A stretch of DNA of 64,000 nt from the NCBI GenBank assembly GCA_014773175.1, contig VXCM01003297.1, forward strand, positions 22,763 through 86,762, read 5' to 3'. The notes under the pieces were generated by a model. The model worked only from the letters and a program-made list of their open reading frames with translations, was not told the DNA's origin and did not search any database. The stretch comes from Lucifuga dentata. Lineage: Eukaryota; Chordata; Actinopteri; Ophidiiformes; Bythitidae. Numbering within the stretch: position 1 is the first letter of the stretch; every line of letters begins with the position of its first letter. The position numbers and the translations under genes were made by a program. Shown piece after piece: positions 52,401 through 56,950 of this stretch.

Positions 52401-54805
52401 AGTTTTGTAATGTTGAGAAGTGCAGGTAGACCTGAAGCACATGTAAACCATATGTGAACATAAAAGTCAGTAGCATTTAAACAACTTACAAAATATGCTT
52501 TTAAAGGACCATACCAGTGGTTTTGCATGTTTGAGCCCCATATATACCCATTACTGACAACCATTTCCCAAAATACTACTGGAGCGGTAAATATTAGAAT
52601 TGTTTTTCTTACCTTCCAGGCAGCCATTGGTTTTAGTTCATTCTAGCATGCCATTAATCAACTTGGAGAGAGTTAAAACGTAATCCATCACAGTGAACAC
52701 GACGTCTATTACATTTTGTCAAAGTAACTTTAATTAAACTGTCCAACACGGAGCTGCACAGAATAAAATGTATGTCTGTGCCAGGGAATATATGTAATTG
52801 TAGGAGAAGACTGCTTTTACAGAGAAATTAAAAATGACCGCCCCTTCTACGTACATTTGGACATATGTGTTTTCAGGTGAAACATTGAATTTTAAGGTGG
52901 GTGTAGCACTTAAACATTTTGATTTTGAAAGATTAGGGATTTTGGCAGAATAACAGGAAAACTAAAATATGACTTTATGTTTTGGAAAATGGTTGTCAGT
53001 AACGTAACATTTATGCTGGTACTATTTATTGGTCTTAAACATGCAAAATCACCGTTAAGATCTTTAAGGATTTGATTTAAATTATATGATGGTTCACATG
53101 GGCTCCCCCTTCACCTCTAGTAAGCTTTTAACAGTTAAAGAGCAAATGATTAGTAATTTTATGTGTCTTGAAGAAACTAAATGTCAGCTAAACGCAAGCA
53201 TAGAGAAGTACATTTTAGTGGAAGAAGCTGTTTAGCTCCATATCTACTGCTGGCCGTTTTCTGTAGAAGAGAATGGGCTCCAACATGAAGTACTGAACGT
53301 TGTCTGGAGAGACACTCACTCAGGCAAATCAGAGAACGTGGTATAATTGCAGACATTACAGGCATGACACAGTTCTTAAAGACATTGAGATCTTTGATTT
53401 GACTTCTGAGATCCTAGTTTGAAACTTTATTTTATTTTATTTTTTATTTTTTTTTGGAAGAGTTTTTACTGTGCTCTACATTCAGAGAAACATCATTCTA
53501 TGCAGGTTGAAGGACAGAATCAACTTAAAAAAAAAAAGTTTCAGAGTATCTTCAATATTCTTTCATTTAAAGTAGCTCATCCCCTGATATCTTAAGTGTT
53601 CTTTATGGCTAGATCTAATCAGATGAGAGTCTGCTAGAAAAAAAAATCCCAGGGTTTGAGTGATAAAAGAATGTTGCTTTTAGTTTTAATTTAACAAATT
53701 TTGTGTTTTTTTTTTTTGTTTTTTGTTTTTTTTTACTTCAGGCTGAATAATAAGAGATTGAGAAATAATGTGCCAGGAGAGATTCTGATCTTAAAATATG
53801 CATGACTTAAACTCAATCTATATCTCCAAATGTTTTCAGATTTTACACTTTTTTTTCCCCCCCACTGAAAACTTGCTTACTTTCATTCCAGTTTGACAGG
53901 TGCACATAAATTTCATCTCTTAGCTGTGTCAGTAGTTTAAATTCAGTTTAAAGTGCCCGTGTCTGTCTGCACAATCAAAGGTCCCACTGATCCAATCTTA
54001 TCAGCTCCATCATTACATCAGCCCTGCTTGGATTAGCCGTGTTCCCTCAGCACGACAAGAGCAGTCTTTTTAACCAAAATACATGGGTGATGATTTTGTA
54101 ATTAAAATGTTAAACATGAACTTTTATGTTTATAGAAAGATTCTATAGAAAGATTAGTGAAAGCCAGTTTAAACTCGTGAGTTGTTTTTAAAAAGCATTT
54201 GTAACCAAAAATCATGCAGATGCAGCAAGGTTACTACTTCAAATTCTTTTTTGTAAGGAGACGATTCCCTTTTAAAATATATTAAAATGAAATATTTTTT
54301 ATGATAATAAGCGCAAAGTAAAACATGTAAATAGGCAACTATTATTTTTAATCAATGATTAATCTGCCTATGTTTTATTTCTGTACATTTTTCAGGCTAT
54401 ATAATATTCAAAAAATGTGACAAATGCCTATCTAAATTAATTTCTTCAAGTTTCTTATACAGCTAACGAGTCAGCAGTTTAAAAGATTAATGAAATTTAG
54501 AGTAAAATCAATTAAATTTACATTAGTTTTAAATTTACAGTGAGGAGTCGTAAATCCTCATTTTTGAAAGCCTGGAACCAGCAAATTTTTGACCTGTTTT
54601 CTTGATAAATGACAAAAAGATTAATCAGTTATTAAAATTGCCAGTTTTCTGGAAATCAATCACAAGCCAATGGGGAGTTTGAACAGACGCTGTTTATCCC
54701 TTTATTCAGTCTCTTCTGTCATGTGTTTGCATATTTCCAGGAGGAATTGGCCGAAACATGGAAAGAGTTGTCACAAGAGAATTTCCAAACTGTACTAATG
54801 TGTAA
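13805..54805 (+). CDS. sorcs3: sorcs3: VPS10-domain sorting receptor SorCS3, 27 coding exons
   Basis: Type I membrane receptor of the sortilin/SorCS family; family members bind neurotrophins or other ligands and sort cargo in neurons. The joined exons give 1251 residues with no internal stop (mammalian SORCS3 is about 1220, from memory). Order: signal peptide (about 8-23), propeptide with a furin site R-M-K-R at 151-154, VPS10 propeller (about 215-690) with Asp boxes near 261, 309, 350, 545, 622 and 664, a 10CC module with all ten cysteines (about 710-850), a PKD region with L-D-F-G-D-G at 887-892, a transmembrane helix at about 1155-1172, and a 78-residue tail ending C-T-N-V. The PNCT-x-V end, the 27-exon layout and similarity along the whole length point to SORCS3 rather than SORCS1 or SORCS2. 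Teleosts often keep duplicates of such genes, so this may be an a or b copy; one locus cannot tell. All introns are GT-AG. Confidence 0.95.
15337..15405. repeat. (CA)n microsatellite
   Basis: Long CA run after a short C-run, with one CACT interruption. Confidence 0.97.
16985..17335 (-). pseudogene. LINE reverse transcriptase remnant
   Basis: On the minus strand the frame reads S-G-V-P-Q-G-C (17262-17279), a downstream I-Y-T-D-E-I, then L-I-L-I-K-Y-A-D-N-M (17169-17183 for YADNM). These are the reverse-transcriptase G-V-P-Q-G and Y-A-D-D motifs, with N replacing the second catalytic D. A further W-F-D-S-H-H-L-R-L-N-I-T-K-T follows in another frame, after a T-rich insertion. It is a dead fragment of a non-LTR element; the clade is unclear. 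Confidence 0.8.
17471..17495. repeat. (TTTA)n microsatellite
   Basis: Six TTTA units. Confidence 0.9.
17727..17765. repeat. Poly-A run with an unresolved base
   Basis: Long A run split by a T and an N at 17746. Confidence 0.9.
18210..19454. mobile_element. Possible hAT-like element with CAGTAGG ends
   Basis: The left end CAGTAGGGATGAG and the right end, read in reverse, CAGTAGGAATGTG form imperfect inverted repeats starting in CAG, as hAT elements do. No clear 8 bp target duplication is seen. An older fish repeat (about 18900-19060, GTTGAAATTTGGCAGG) lies inside. Confidence 0.35.
18900..19060. repeat. Dispersed fish repeat
   Basis: Contains ATCTCTAGAACCCAG, TGTATGAAGTTGAAATTTGG and GATGAGCGGTTCTTGA, a combination I recognise from abundant fish repeats of unclear class. 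Confidence 0.45.
22773..22930. mobile_element. CAGCGGTGG-family element, left-end fragment
   Basis: Begins CAGCGGTGGAAAAAAT and continues with TGTAAAACTACTAATAC and TAGTAAAATGTATTC, like the other copies at 5.9 and 43.7 kb. The right end is missing. Confidence 0.45.
23132..23164. repeat. Perfect 15 bp inverted repeat (hairpin)
   Basis: GAGATCCAGACACCC, a 3-base spacer ACC, then its exact reverse complement. It sits 14 bases before an N and an (AG)n tract, so an assembly artefact is possible. Confidence 0.95.
23179..23222. repeat. (AG)n microsatellite
   Basis: AG units after the N at 23178. Confidence 0.97.
24500..25170. repeat. Dispersed ~700 bp repeat, copy 2
   Basis: Copy of the repeat at 7990-8700 in the same orientation. 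Shared marks are CGCTTGGCATATGGCCCAAA, CAGACATTTCTGACCA and CTCATGGCTTTTGTTAATAT. GAAGTGGTCTCAGTTTGGGC also fits the same fish MITE type. Confidence 0.6.
26505..26540. repeat. (GAAA)n microsatellite
   Basis: Eight GAAA units. Confidence 0.95.
28787..28854 (+). CDS. sorcs3: sorcs3 exon 2: VPS10 domain
   Basis: Codes V-I-L-I-L-T-K-L-Y-D-F-N onward, the first propeller strand typical of SorCS proteins, residues 238-260. Acceptor TTGTAG, donor GTAAGG, ends in phase 2 (AG|A completes Arg). Confidence 0.95.
28855..31739 (+). other. sorcs3 intron 2 (2.9 kb)
   Basis: No exon seen. A decayed fragment of the TTAA MITE family lies at about 30710-30830. A 14 bp inverted match (30761-30774 against 31180-31193) may be another trace of it. 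The remainder is unrecognised AT-rich sequence. Confidence 0.75.
30710..30830. mobile_element. TTAA MITE family 1, decayed fragment
   Basis: CAGGCAGCCACTGGTTTCAG (30777 onward) and the preceding TTTCCTACATTG match the interior of the MITE at 52501-53067 with two mismatches over 25 bases. Ends are not preserved. Confidence 0.5.
31740..31839 (+). CDS. sorcs3: sorcs3 exon 3: VPS10 domain, first Asp box
   Basis: Codes R-S-T-D-Y-G-S-T-Y, a classic S-x-D-x-G Asp box of a propeller blade (about 261-268). Residues 260-293. Acceptor TTTCTAG, donor GTCAGC, phase 0. Confidence 0.95.
31994..32152 (+). CDS. sorcs3: sorcs3 exon 4: VPS10 domain, second Asp box
   Basis: Residues 294-346 with the Asp box S-S-D-E-G-A-S-F at 309-316, followed by a conserved L-L-F-H-P and W-I-L-A-Y-S strand. 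Acceptor ACTTTAG, donor GTAGAA, phase 0. Confidence 0.95.
32231..32257. repeat. (TTTTA)n tract before exon 5
   Basis: Tandem TTTTA lies immediately upstream of the exon 5 acceptor. Confidence 0.9.
32265..32338 (+). CDS. sorcs3: sorcs3 exon 5: VPS10 domain, third Asp box
   Basis: Begins L-Y-S-S-M-D-F-G-R-K-W, an Asp box at about 350-357. Residues 347-371. The acceptor GCAG directly follows a (TTTTA)n tract (32231-32257) that supplies the upstream pyrimidine-rich stretch. Donor GTATGA, phase 2. Confidence 0.95.
32339..33140 (+). other. sorcs3 intron 5
   Basis: Contains a poly-C run with an unresolved N at 32908. Pyrimidine-rich sequence at 33048-33135 leads into exon 6. Nothing else recognised. 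Confidence 0.8.
32901..32918. repeat. Poly-C run with an unresolved base
   Basis: C-run with an N at 32908, in intron 5. Confidence 0.9.
33141..33205 (+). CDS. sorcs3: sorcs3 exon 6: VPS10 domain
   Basis: Codes W-A-V-M-G-L-D-K-E-S-D-V-V-H-I-E, matching the family segment FYW-x-V-x-GLDKE. The start completes a TG|G Trp codon. Donor GTGAGT, phase 1. Confidence 0.95.
33206..34484 (+). other. sorcs3 intron 6
   Basis: No exon. It holds a poly-A run at 34012-34033 and, at about 33760-33990, a stretch resembling an abundant dispersed fish repeat. Confidence 0.75.
33760..33990. repeat. Possible dispersed fish repeat
   Basis: AAACAAAGTTATGGCAATTT and TGTGCCACCTATAGACCAAA resemble a common fish repeat with GTTATGGCAAA and GCGCCACCTAGTGGTC. 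Diverged; tentative. Confidence 0.35.
34485..34603 (+). CDS. sorcs3: sorcs3 exon 7: VPS10 domain
   Basis: Carries two cysteines (K-C-R-A-Q-R-C) and the conserved S-L-V-V-Q-D-E-Y-V-F-T-Q strand, residues 393-432. Donor GTTTGC is weaker than its neighbours, but the frame and homology fix it. Phase 0. Confidence 0.93.
34604..36163 (+). other. sorcs3 intron 7
   Basis: No exon. A T-run lies at 34728-34749 and an A-run at 36100-36119. The segment 35165-35540 is less repetitive and of more balanced composition than its surroundings; I cannot assign it a role. Confidence 0.7.
36164..36253 (+). CDS. sorcs3: sorcs3 exon 8: VPS10 domain
   Basis: Codes V-T-K-S-G-Q-A-S-Y-F-V-S-Y, matching the family strand, through K-L-P-K-Y-C-L-P-K. 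Residues 433-462. Donor GTAAGC, phase 0. Confidence 0.95.
36443..36487. repeat. (CT)n tract before exon 9
   Basis: CT and CG-interrupted CT units ending in TTCTCCAG, which is the exon 9 acceptor. Confidence 0.97.
36489..36668 (+). CDS. sorcs3: sorcs3 exon 9: VPS10 domain
   Basis: Residues 463-522, D-M-H-I-I-S-T-D-E-K-Q-V-F-A-A-V-Q-E-W, nearly invariant in SorCS proteins. An N-glycosylation sequon N-N-T lies inside. The acceptor's pyrimidine tract is a (CT)n microsatellite (36443-36487). Donor GTGCAT is weaker; phase 0. Confidence 0.95.
36669..37575 (+). other. sorcs3 intron 9
   Basis: Contains a poly-A run (36721-36743) and a complete TTAA-flanked MITE of a second family (36826-37192). The 3' end of the intron is a long T-rich stretch ahead of exon 10. 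Confidence 0.85.
36826..37192. mobile_element. TTAA MITE, family 2
   Basis: Left end TTAA then AAAAGGGGACATATTATGC; right end GCATAATACGTCCCC then TTTAA. The right end read in reverse gives TTAAAGGGG, which fits the TTAAAGGRR ends of T2/Kolobok-type MITEs known from Xenopus and fish. No coding content; 367 bp. Confidence 0.8.
37576..37722 (+). CDS. sorcs3: sorcs3 exon 10: VPS10 domain
   Basis: Residues 523-571, with a degenerate Asp box T-Y-N-K-G-Q-T-W at 545-552 where Asn replaces Asp, as in the family. Donor GTGAGC, phase 0. Confidence 0.95.
37723..38648 (+). other. sorcs3 intron 10
   Basis: Unrecognised sequence with a T-run interrupted by an N at 38464. No exon or transposon identified. 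Confidence 0.75.
38649..38751 (+). CDS. sorcs3: sorcs3 exon 11: VPS10 domain
   Basis: Starts P-F-C-S-L-N-L-H-L and ends P-G-I-I-V-A-T-G, conserved in SorCS proteins. Acceptor TTGACAG has a poor pyrimidine tract, but homology and phase fix it. Donor GTACAA, phase 1. Confidence 0.93.
38752..39522 (+). other. sorcs3 intron 11
   Basis: More than half of the intron is a decayed copy of the TTAA MITE family (38916-39346). Nothing else recognised. Confidence 0.75.
38916..39346. mobile_element. TTAA MITE family 1, copy in intron 11
   Basis: Left end TTAAAGGAGCGAAGCAG and TTTTGCATGTTTGA; right end AACATGTAAAAACACCAG and GATCCTTCAA (TTAA mutated to TCAA). Interior in reverse orientation relative to the copy at 50456. 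Decayed. Confidence 0.7.
39523..39599 (+). CDS. sorcs3: sorcs3 exon 12: VPS10 domain, Asp box
   Basis: Codes N-I-G-A-E-L, then the Asp box T-S-D-A-G-N-S-W at 622-629, up to residue 631. Acceptor CTCAG, donor GTGAGA, phase 0. Confidence 0.95.
39721..39812 (+). CDS. sorcs3: sorcs3 exon 13: VPS10 domain
   Basis: Codes I-F-E-E-Q-H-N-I-W-F-L-D-N-G-G-A-L-L-A, the conserved blade strand after the Asp box. Donor GTAGGT, phase 2. Confidence 0.95.
39813..40711 (+). other. sorcs3 intron 13
   Basis: Contains a short, internally deleted copy of the TTAA MITE (40434-40612). Nothing else recognised. Confidence 0.8.
40434..40612. mobile_element. TTAA MITE family 1, short deleted copy in intron 13
   Basis: TTAAAAGAACATACCAG with TTTGAGCCCAATAAATA at one end and GGGTTCAAACATGCAGTATG with GTCCTTTAA at the other. 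Only 179 bp, against about 575 for a full copy. Confidence 0.8.
40712..40819 (+). CDS. sorcs3: sorcs3 exon 14: VPS10 domain, last Asp box
   Basis: Codes W-I-S-L-D-E-G-K-K-W-D (Asp box 664-671), near the end of the propeller. Acceptor ATACAG, donor GTAAGC, phase 2. Confidence 0.95.
41060..41177 (+). CDS. sorcs3: sorcs3 exon 15: end of VPS10, start of 10CC
   Basis: Codes F-F-G-H-F-S-H-R-S-E-W-Q-L, then the first 10CC cysteine in S-R-R-C, and D-Y-Q-T-W-H-L. Ends residue 737. Donor GTAGCG, phase 0. Confidence 0.95.
41353..41486 (+). CDS. sorcs3: sorcs3 exon 16: 10CC module
   Basis: Carries cysteines 2 to 5 of the 10CC module (E-S-C, N-R-C, E-P-C-V-C) and the first two bases of the sixth. Donor GTAACG, phase 2. 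Confidence 0.95.
41487..42033 (+). other. sorcs3 intron 16
   Basis: AT-rich, no exon, repeat or motif recognised. Confidence 0.75.
42034..42147 (+). CDS. sorcs3: sorcs3 exon 17: 10CC module
   Basis: Completes cysteine 6 (TG|T) and carries cysteines 7 and 8 (G-K-C, K-S-C), plus the N-S-T sequon of S-T-G-Y-R. Donor GTAAGT, phase 2. Confidence 0.95.
42302..42473 (+). CDS. sorcs3: sorcs3 exon 18: end of 10CC, start of PKD region
   Basis: Carries cysteines 9 and 10 (N-N-C, Q-A-C), then A-P-R-G-L-R and N-V-T-F-L-V-Y, entering the PKD-like fold. Ends residue 877. Donor GTGAGT, phase 0. Confidence 0.95.
42474..43469 (+). other. sorcs3 intron 18
   Basis: Contains a poly-A run (42644-42668), a one-ended TTAA MITE fragment (42718-42748) and a T-run near 42870-42888. 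No exon seen. Confidence 0.75.
42718..42748. mobile_element. TTAA MITE family 1, single-end fragment
   Basis: TTAAAGGACCATACTGGTGG only; no opposite end found nearby. Confidence 0.55.
43470..43656 (+). CDS. sorcs3: sorcs3 exon 19: PKD domain
   Basis: Contains the PKD hallmark L-D-F-G-D-G at 887-892 and the following H-I-Y and G-I-Y-R-V-T-A-F-A-E-N strands. Acceptor CCACAG, donor GTACGG, phase 1. Confidence 0.95.
43733..44391. mobile_element. CAGCGGTGG-family palindromic element in intron 19
   Basis: Begins CAGCGGTGGAACG and ends in GAGTACTTGAGTAAATGTAC and TCTTCCAAC, the reverse of the left end. It carries an internal poly-A run. No coding content. It is a non-autonomous DNA element type found in many fish; the superfamily is not certain. 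Confidence 0.65.
44579..44600. repeat. (TG)n tract before exon 20
   Basis: TG-rich run ending 18 bases before the exon 20 acceptor TTGCCTCAG. Confidence 0.9.
44619..44752 (+). CDS. sorcs3: sorcs3 exon 20: PKD-like region
   Basis: Codes P-L-E-R-V-Y-L-S-A-P-I-V-A-I-R, A-V-V-W-P-S and F-F-W-W-F-D-N-S-S, matching the SorCS segment with a conserved Trp pair. Ends residue 984. Donor GTGAGA, phase 0. Confidence 0.95.
44753..45141 (+). other. sorcs3 intron 20
   Basis: Unrecognised until a T-run (45092-45123, N at 45108) lying just before the exon 21 acceptor. Confidence 0.8.
45092..45123. repeat. Poly-T run before exon 21
   Basis: About 31 T with an N at 45108, ending 18 bases before the exon. Confidence 0.9.
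45142..45265 (+). CDS. sorcs3: sorcs3 exon 21: PKD-like region
   Basis: Codes P-I-I-T-L-E-G-S-I-S-Y-T-F and T-V-Q-V-A-S-G-S. Ends in phase 1 (AAA G). The donor GTGAGT runs straight into a G-tract and then the assembly gap. Confidence 0.93.
45279..45441. other. Assembly gap (163 N) in a poly-G tract
   Basis: A run of N with only G on both sides (45271-45278 and 45442-45487). It contains no coding sequence as far as the flanking exons show, because exon 21 joins exon 22 in frame. Confidence 0.98.
45442..45487. repeat. Poly-G run
   Basis: 46 consecutive G at the right side of the gap. It may form G-quadruplexes. Confidence 0.95.
45783..45895 (+). CDS. sorcs3: sorcs3 exon 22: membrane-proximal region
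   Basis: Codes E-Y-F-R-S-L-L-L-S-F-S-P, N-P-D-I-P-E-W-R-D-D-I-G, a strongly conserved SorCS segment. Ends residue 1063. Donor GTACAT, phase 0. Confidence 0.95.
45896..46885 (+). other. sorcs3 intron 22
   Basis: Contains a (TTTA)n tract (46025-46053) and short A and T runs. No exon recognised. Confidence 0.75.
46025..46053. repeat. (TTTA)n microsatellite
   Basis: Seven TTTA units in intron 22. Confidence 0.9.
46886..47020 (+). CDS. sorcs3: sorcs3 exon 23: membrane-proximal region
   Basis: Codes V-S-G-V-P-E-D-Q-L-L-V-S and P-G-L-P-T-A-A-E-L-F-I-L-P, conserved in SorCS1-3. Residues 1064-1108. Donor GTAAGA, phase 0. Confidence 0.95.
47275..47365. repeat. GCTAGC-rich repeat, copy A
   Basis: GCTAGCTAATGTTAGCTGCC and TAGCTAACGTTAGTTTCACA; a similar array occurs at 47697-47800. 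Confidence 0.6.
47697..47800. repeat. GCTAGC-rich repeat, copy B
   Basis: GCTAGCTAACGTCAGCTGTC and GACTAGCTAGCTAGCTAAC, similar in order to copy A. Confidence 0.6.
47995..48094 (+). CDS. sorcs3: sorcs3 exon 24: membrane-proximal region
   Basis: Codes I-S-D-I-F-V-I-A-L-N-Q-G-L-I-Q-F-E-L-K, matching the SEA-like stretch before the membrane. Donor GTAAGT, phase 1. Confidence 0.95.
48095..48967 (+). other. sorcs3 intron 24
   Basis: No repeat or exon recognised. Confidence 0.7.
48968..49073 (+). CDS. sorcs3: sorcs3 exon 25: transmembrane helix
   Basis: Codes A-P-L-V-D-S then a hydrophobic helix (about 1155-1172) and the stop-transfer I-Y-K-F-K-R. Acceptor TTTCAG, donor GTATAT, phase 2. Confidence 0.96.
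49074..49858 (+). other. sorcs3 intron 25
   Basis: Contains a poly-A run (49422-49452). Nothing else recognised. Confidence 0.75.
49859..50019 (+). CDS. sorcs3: sorcs3 exon 26: cytoplasmic tail
   Basis: Codes K-I-P-W-I-S-V then an acidic and Ser-rich tail, K-L-K-L-S-E-F and L-M-E-K-D-L-E-V. The tail has no tyrosine. The mammalian tail, from memory, has a YxxΦ-like tyrosine after K-I-P-W. Donor GTATGT, phase 1. Confidence 0.94.
50160..50455 (-). mobile_element. LINE remnant, 3' part (downstream of the MITE)
   Basis: On the minus strand it continues the LINE frame with M-F-L-F-S-I-A-F, followed by TGTAAAGCACTTTGAATTGC, a well-known fish LINE/SINE 3' region. Confidence 0.7.
50456..51030. mobile_element. 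TTAA MITE family 1, full copy inside a LINE
   Basis: 575 bp. Left end TTAAAGGACCATACC and right end GGTATGGTCCTTTAA are a near-perfect inverted pair inside a TTAA duplication. Internal CTTTCAAAATCAAATATTCA recurs in other copies. No coding content. TTAA target and AGG ends suggest T2/Kolobok or piggyBac type. Confidence 0.85.
51031..51250 (-). pseudogene. LINE ORF2 C-terminus remnant
   Basis: On the minus strand: P-R-V-R-T-K-H-S-E-A-A-F, S-A-P-K-L-W-N-K-L-P and I-N-S-F-K-T-R-L-K. This is the C-terminal signature of many fish non-LTR element proteins. It is cut by the MITE at 51030. Confidence 0.8.
52501..53067. mobile_element. TTAA MITE family 1, reverse copy in intron 26
   Basis: TTAAAGGACCATACCAG and TTTTGCATGTTTGAGCC on the left; CTTAAACATGCAAAATC and TCTTTAA on the right. 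The interior ATTTTGATTTTGAAAGATTA is the reverse of that in 50456-51030. Confidence 0.8.
54741..54805 (+). CDS. sorcs3: sorcs3 exon 27: C-terminus and stop
   Basis: Supplies the last 21 residues, ending E-F-P-N-C-T-N-V and TAA. The end matches the SORCS3-type PNCT-x-V and fits a class I PDZ ligand (T at -2, V at 0). Acceptor TTTCCAG. Confidence 0.95.
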
Positions 54806-55015
54806 GACGTGCGCTGTTTTTCTGAGTAAGTACAGATTGTGGTGTTTCAATTGTGCTAAGCTTGTTTGCTTTGTTGGCATTGTTTTTATTTCATGCTGAT
54901 AGTTGCTATTGCTCAAAGTCATGTTTCTAACTCACGTGGATAAACTAAATATCTATGATCAATACACAAAGCCACATTCTGAGTTGTAAATATATTGATT
55001 ATATATATTAAAAAA

Positions 55016-55034
55016 AATAAATAAAAAAAATAAA
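55016..55034 (+). terminator. Candidate proximal polyadenylation signals
   Basis: Three AATAAA hexamers lie at 55016-55021, 55020-55025 and 55029-55034, about 210 bases after the stop. They sit in an A-rich stretch, so they may be fortuitous. GT-rich sequence follows at about 55080-55095. Confidence 0.4.
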
Positions 55035-55254
55035 GGAAATTTTGACCACTGTTGATGCTTATTAGGAAGTCTATGGAAGATGATGGTGATGGTATGGAAG
55101 ATAGCATGGTGCTTTCAGTGTGGCTGTTTATCAGATTATATTAAGTGACAAAAAAATGACATATATAGGCACTAAGTATTGGCCTTAGAAATGGAAATAT
55201 TGAAAACTTGTACATAGAAGAAAATAGAATGTAAATCTTTATAGTAGCCTCATC

Positions 55255-55827
55255 TTAAAGAACGATACCGACCATTTTTTGCATGTTTGAGCCTAATATA
55301 TTTAATTTTCCTACAGGTAACGTTACTGACAATCAAAGCATAGTACTGGAAAAATTAGTTAAAATTTTTTTCCCTATATACCTTCCAGACCGTCATTGGT
55401 TTCATTCTGGTACGCTGTTAAACTCAACTTGTTGATACTTGAAACATTCATGGGATATACAATCCATTATCGTGAACAAGACGTATTCAGCTTTTTGTTT
55501 CGAAGTTATGTAATTTTAGCATTTAAGCGCAATAAAAAGCGTGGAATGAATATGTCTCCACCAGGGAATATAGTCCCAAAAGAAGACTTGCATTTATGGA
55601 AAAATTTAAACGACCCTGACTTCATAAGGCTGCGTAACTATTAGCAGGCAAAACATCGGTTTTTAAGGTGGGTGGGTTTGATTTTGAAAGATTCAGAGAT
55701 TTTGCAAAATATCAGGAAAGATTAAATACAGTTTTATCCTTTGGGAAATGATTGTCAGAAACCTTATGTGTATGAAAATTGAATATATTAGGCTCAAACA
55801 TGCAAAATGGGTGGTATGGTCTTTTAA
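55255..55827. mobile_element. TTAA MITE family 1, copy in the putative 3' UTR
   Basis: Left TTAAAGAACGATACC, right GGTGGTATGGTCTTTTAA, with TTTGATTTTGAAAGATTC inside; reverse orientation. About 573 bp. Confidence 0.8.
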
Positions 55828-56150
55828 GTTGTTGTAAAGTCAACCAACTGAACATCCATTTTCAAAATACAGTCTGTGTTATGTATTTTTACTGTATCAC
55901 ACCCTCATTATCAATCAAATAAGACAAATTATGGAGAACAAGTTTTATATATGTATATGTATATATATCATGGTGATTTTAGAGCTTAATTGACACATAC
56001 AACTAATTAAACACCTTGTCTAATAGTCTGTGCAATTGCAAAAAGCTGTGCATGATCTATGATATTGTTCATTTTTGTTAATGATATAAATCAGCTTGTT
56101 TTGAATCATATTTCTTACTGTGAACAACTTACCATTTTGAAATTGTTCAA

Positions 56151-56156
56151 AATAAA
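56151..56156 (+). terminator. Candidate distal polyadenylation signal
   Basis: A single AATAAA followed by T-rich sequence, about 1.35 kb after the stop. It fits a cleavage site near 56170. Confidence 0.45.
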
Positions 56157-56317
56157 TGTATTTTTATATGGAATCATGTTTTTATTTCTATTACACTGCA
56201 TCTGTGGGCTGTGAAGTAATATGCAATATTGAATTTTGACTTATTGTCCTGTTTTTTCCCCCTCATTGAAGAGAACTAGCAGTAGAATCCCAGCAGAAGT
56301 TCTGGGTGGTAGTAGAT

Positions 56318-56950
56318 GGGGTTAGGCGATATACTGTAGCCTTACAATAATATCATGATATCTCTTATGATACTCCCTCCAGTGATAATAACCTCTATGA
56401 TGTTGCACTTAAATACACCTCTGAAGACCGGCTAAACCACAAGCCTGTGATTAAGGTGAAGAATGGCATGGATGGGAGCATAGCAACTAAGCTAATACTA
56501 ATCATAGCTAATAATAATCATGTGCATCGCAACAAGTCACTGCTGACAAAAAGTCGTCGTGTTGCTAATTTCACTCCATCGTTTGCCTTTTCTGTCGTAT
56601 GGCAGACAACTAACCAACTTTCCAACTCTCTACCTTTGCCTGACTGAGACATCATCACTTCCTGCTTGCTTTGGGTCACAAACAGCTGCTTGGCTCTCCT
56701 CACACAACTTTGGACTTTTTTTTGGTATTCACCTGAGTATTTTTGCTTCAGGTGGAGAAAAAAATTTGTTGTGTTTCCATCATTAGTAGCTAGCCAGTTA
56801 GCCTTAAAGCTGAACTATATCCAAACAACAGAGGTAGCTCCCTTTTTAGTAACTAATTGCATGATGCAAAAATTCATCAACATGTCATCACACCACAATA
56901 TCGTCAACATGATATGGCAAATTTTTATTATAGAAAAAAAATGATATATA
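56318..56950. mobile_element. Possible hAT-like MITE
   Basis: Begins GTTAGGCGATATACTGTAGC and ends near AATGATATATAGTATAACTG. The GGCGATAT and ATGATAT theme at both ends fits a common fish element, but the ends are poorly preserved. Confidence 0.35.

Larger units (their letters stand above)
50020..54740 (+). other. sorcs3 intron 26 (4.7 kb)
   Basis: Contains a minus-strand LINE remnant (about 50160-51250) with a TTAA MITE inserted in it (50456-51030), and a second MITE in the opposite orientation (52501-53067). I looked for alternative tail exons, as are known in SORCS1, and saw none that I could support. Confidence 0.8.
54806..56160 (+). other. Putative 3' UTR of sorcs3
   Basis: Follows the stop codon. 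AATAAA hexamers occur at 55016-55034 and at 56151-56156. If the distal one is used, the 3' UTR is about 1.35 kb and includes a full TTAA MITE (55255-55827). The end is inferred only. Confidence 0.45.

Noticed and set aside
13805..54805. SORCS1 or SORCS2 as the identity
   Set aside because: The C-terminal PNCT-x-V and the closeness to SORCS3 along the whole protein favour SORCS3. A phylogeny would settle it.
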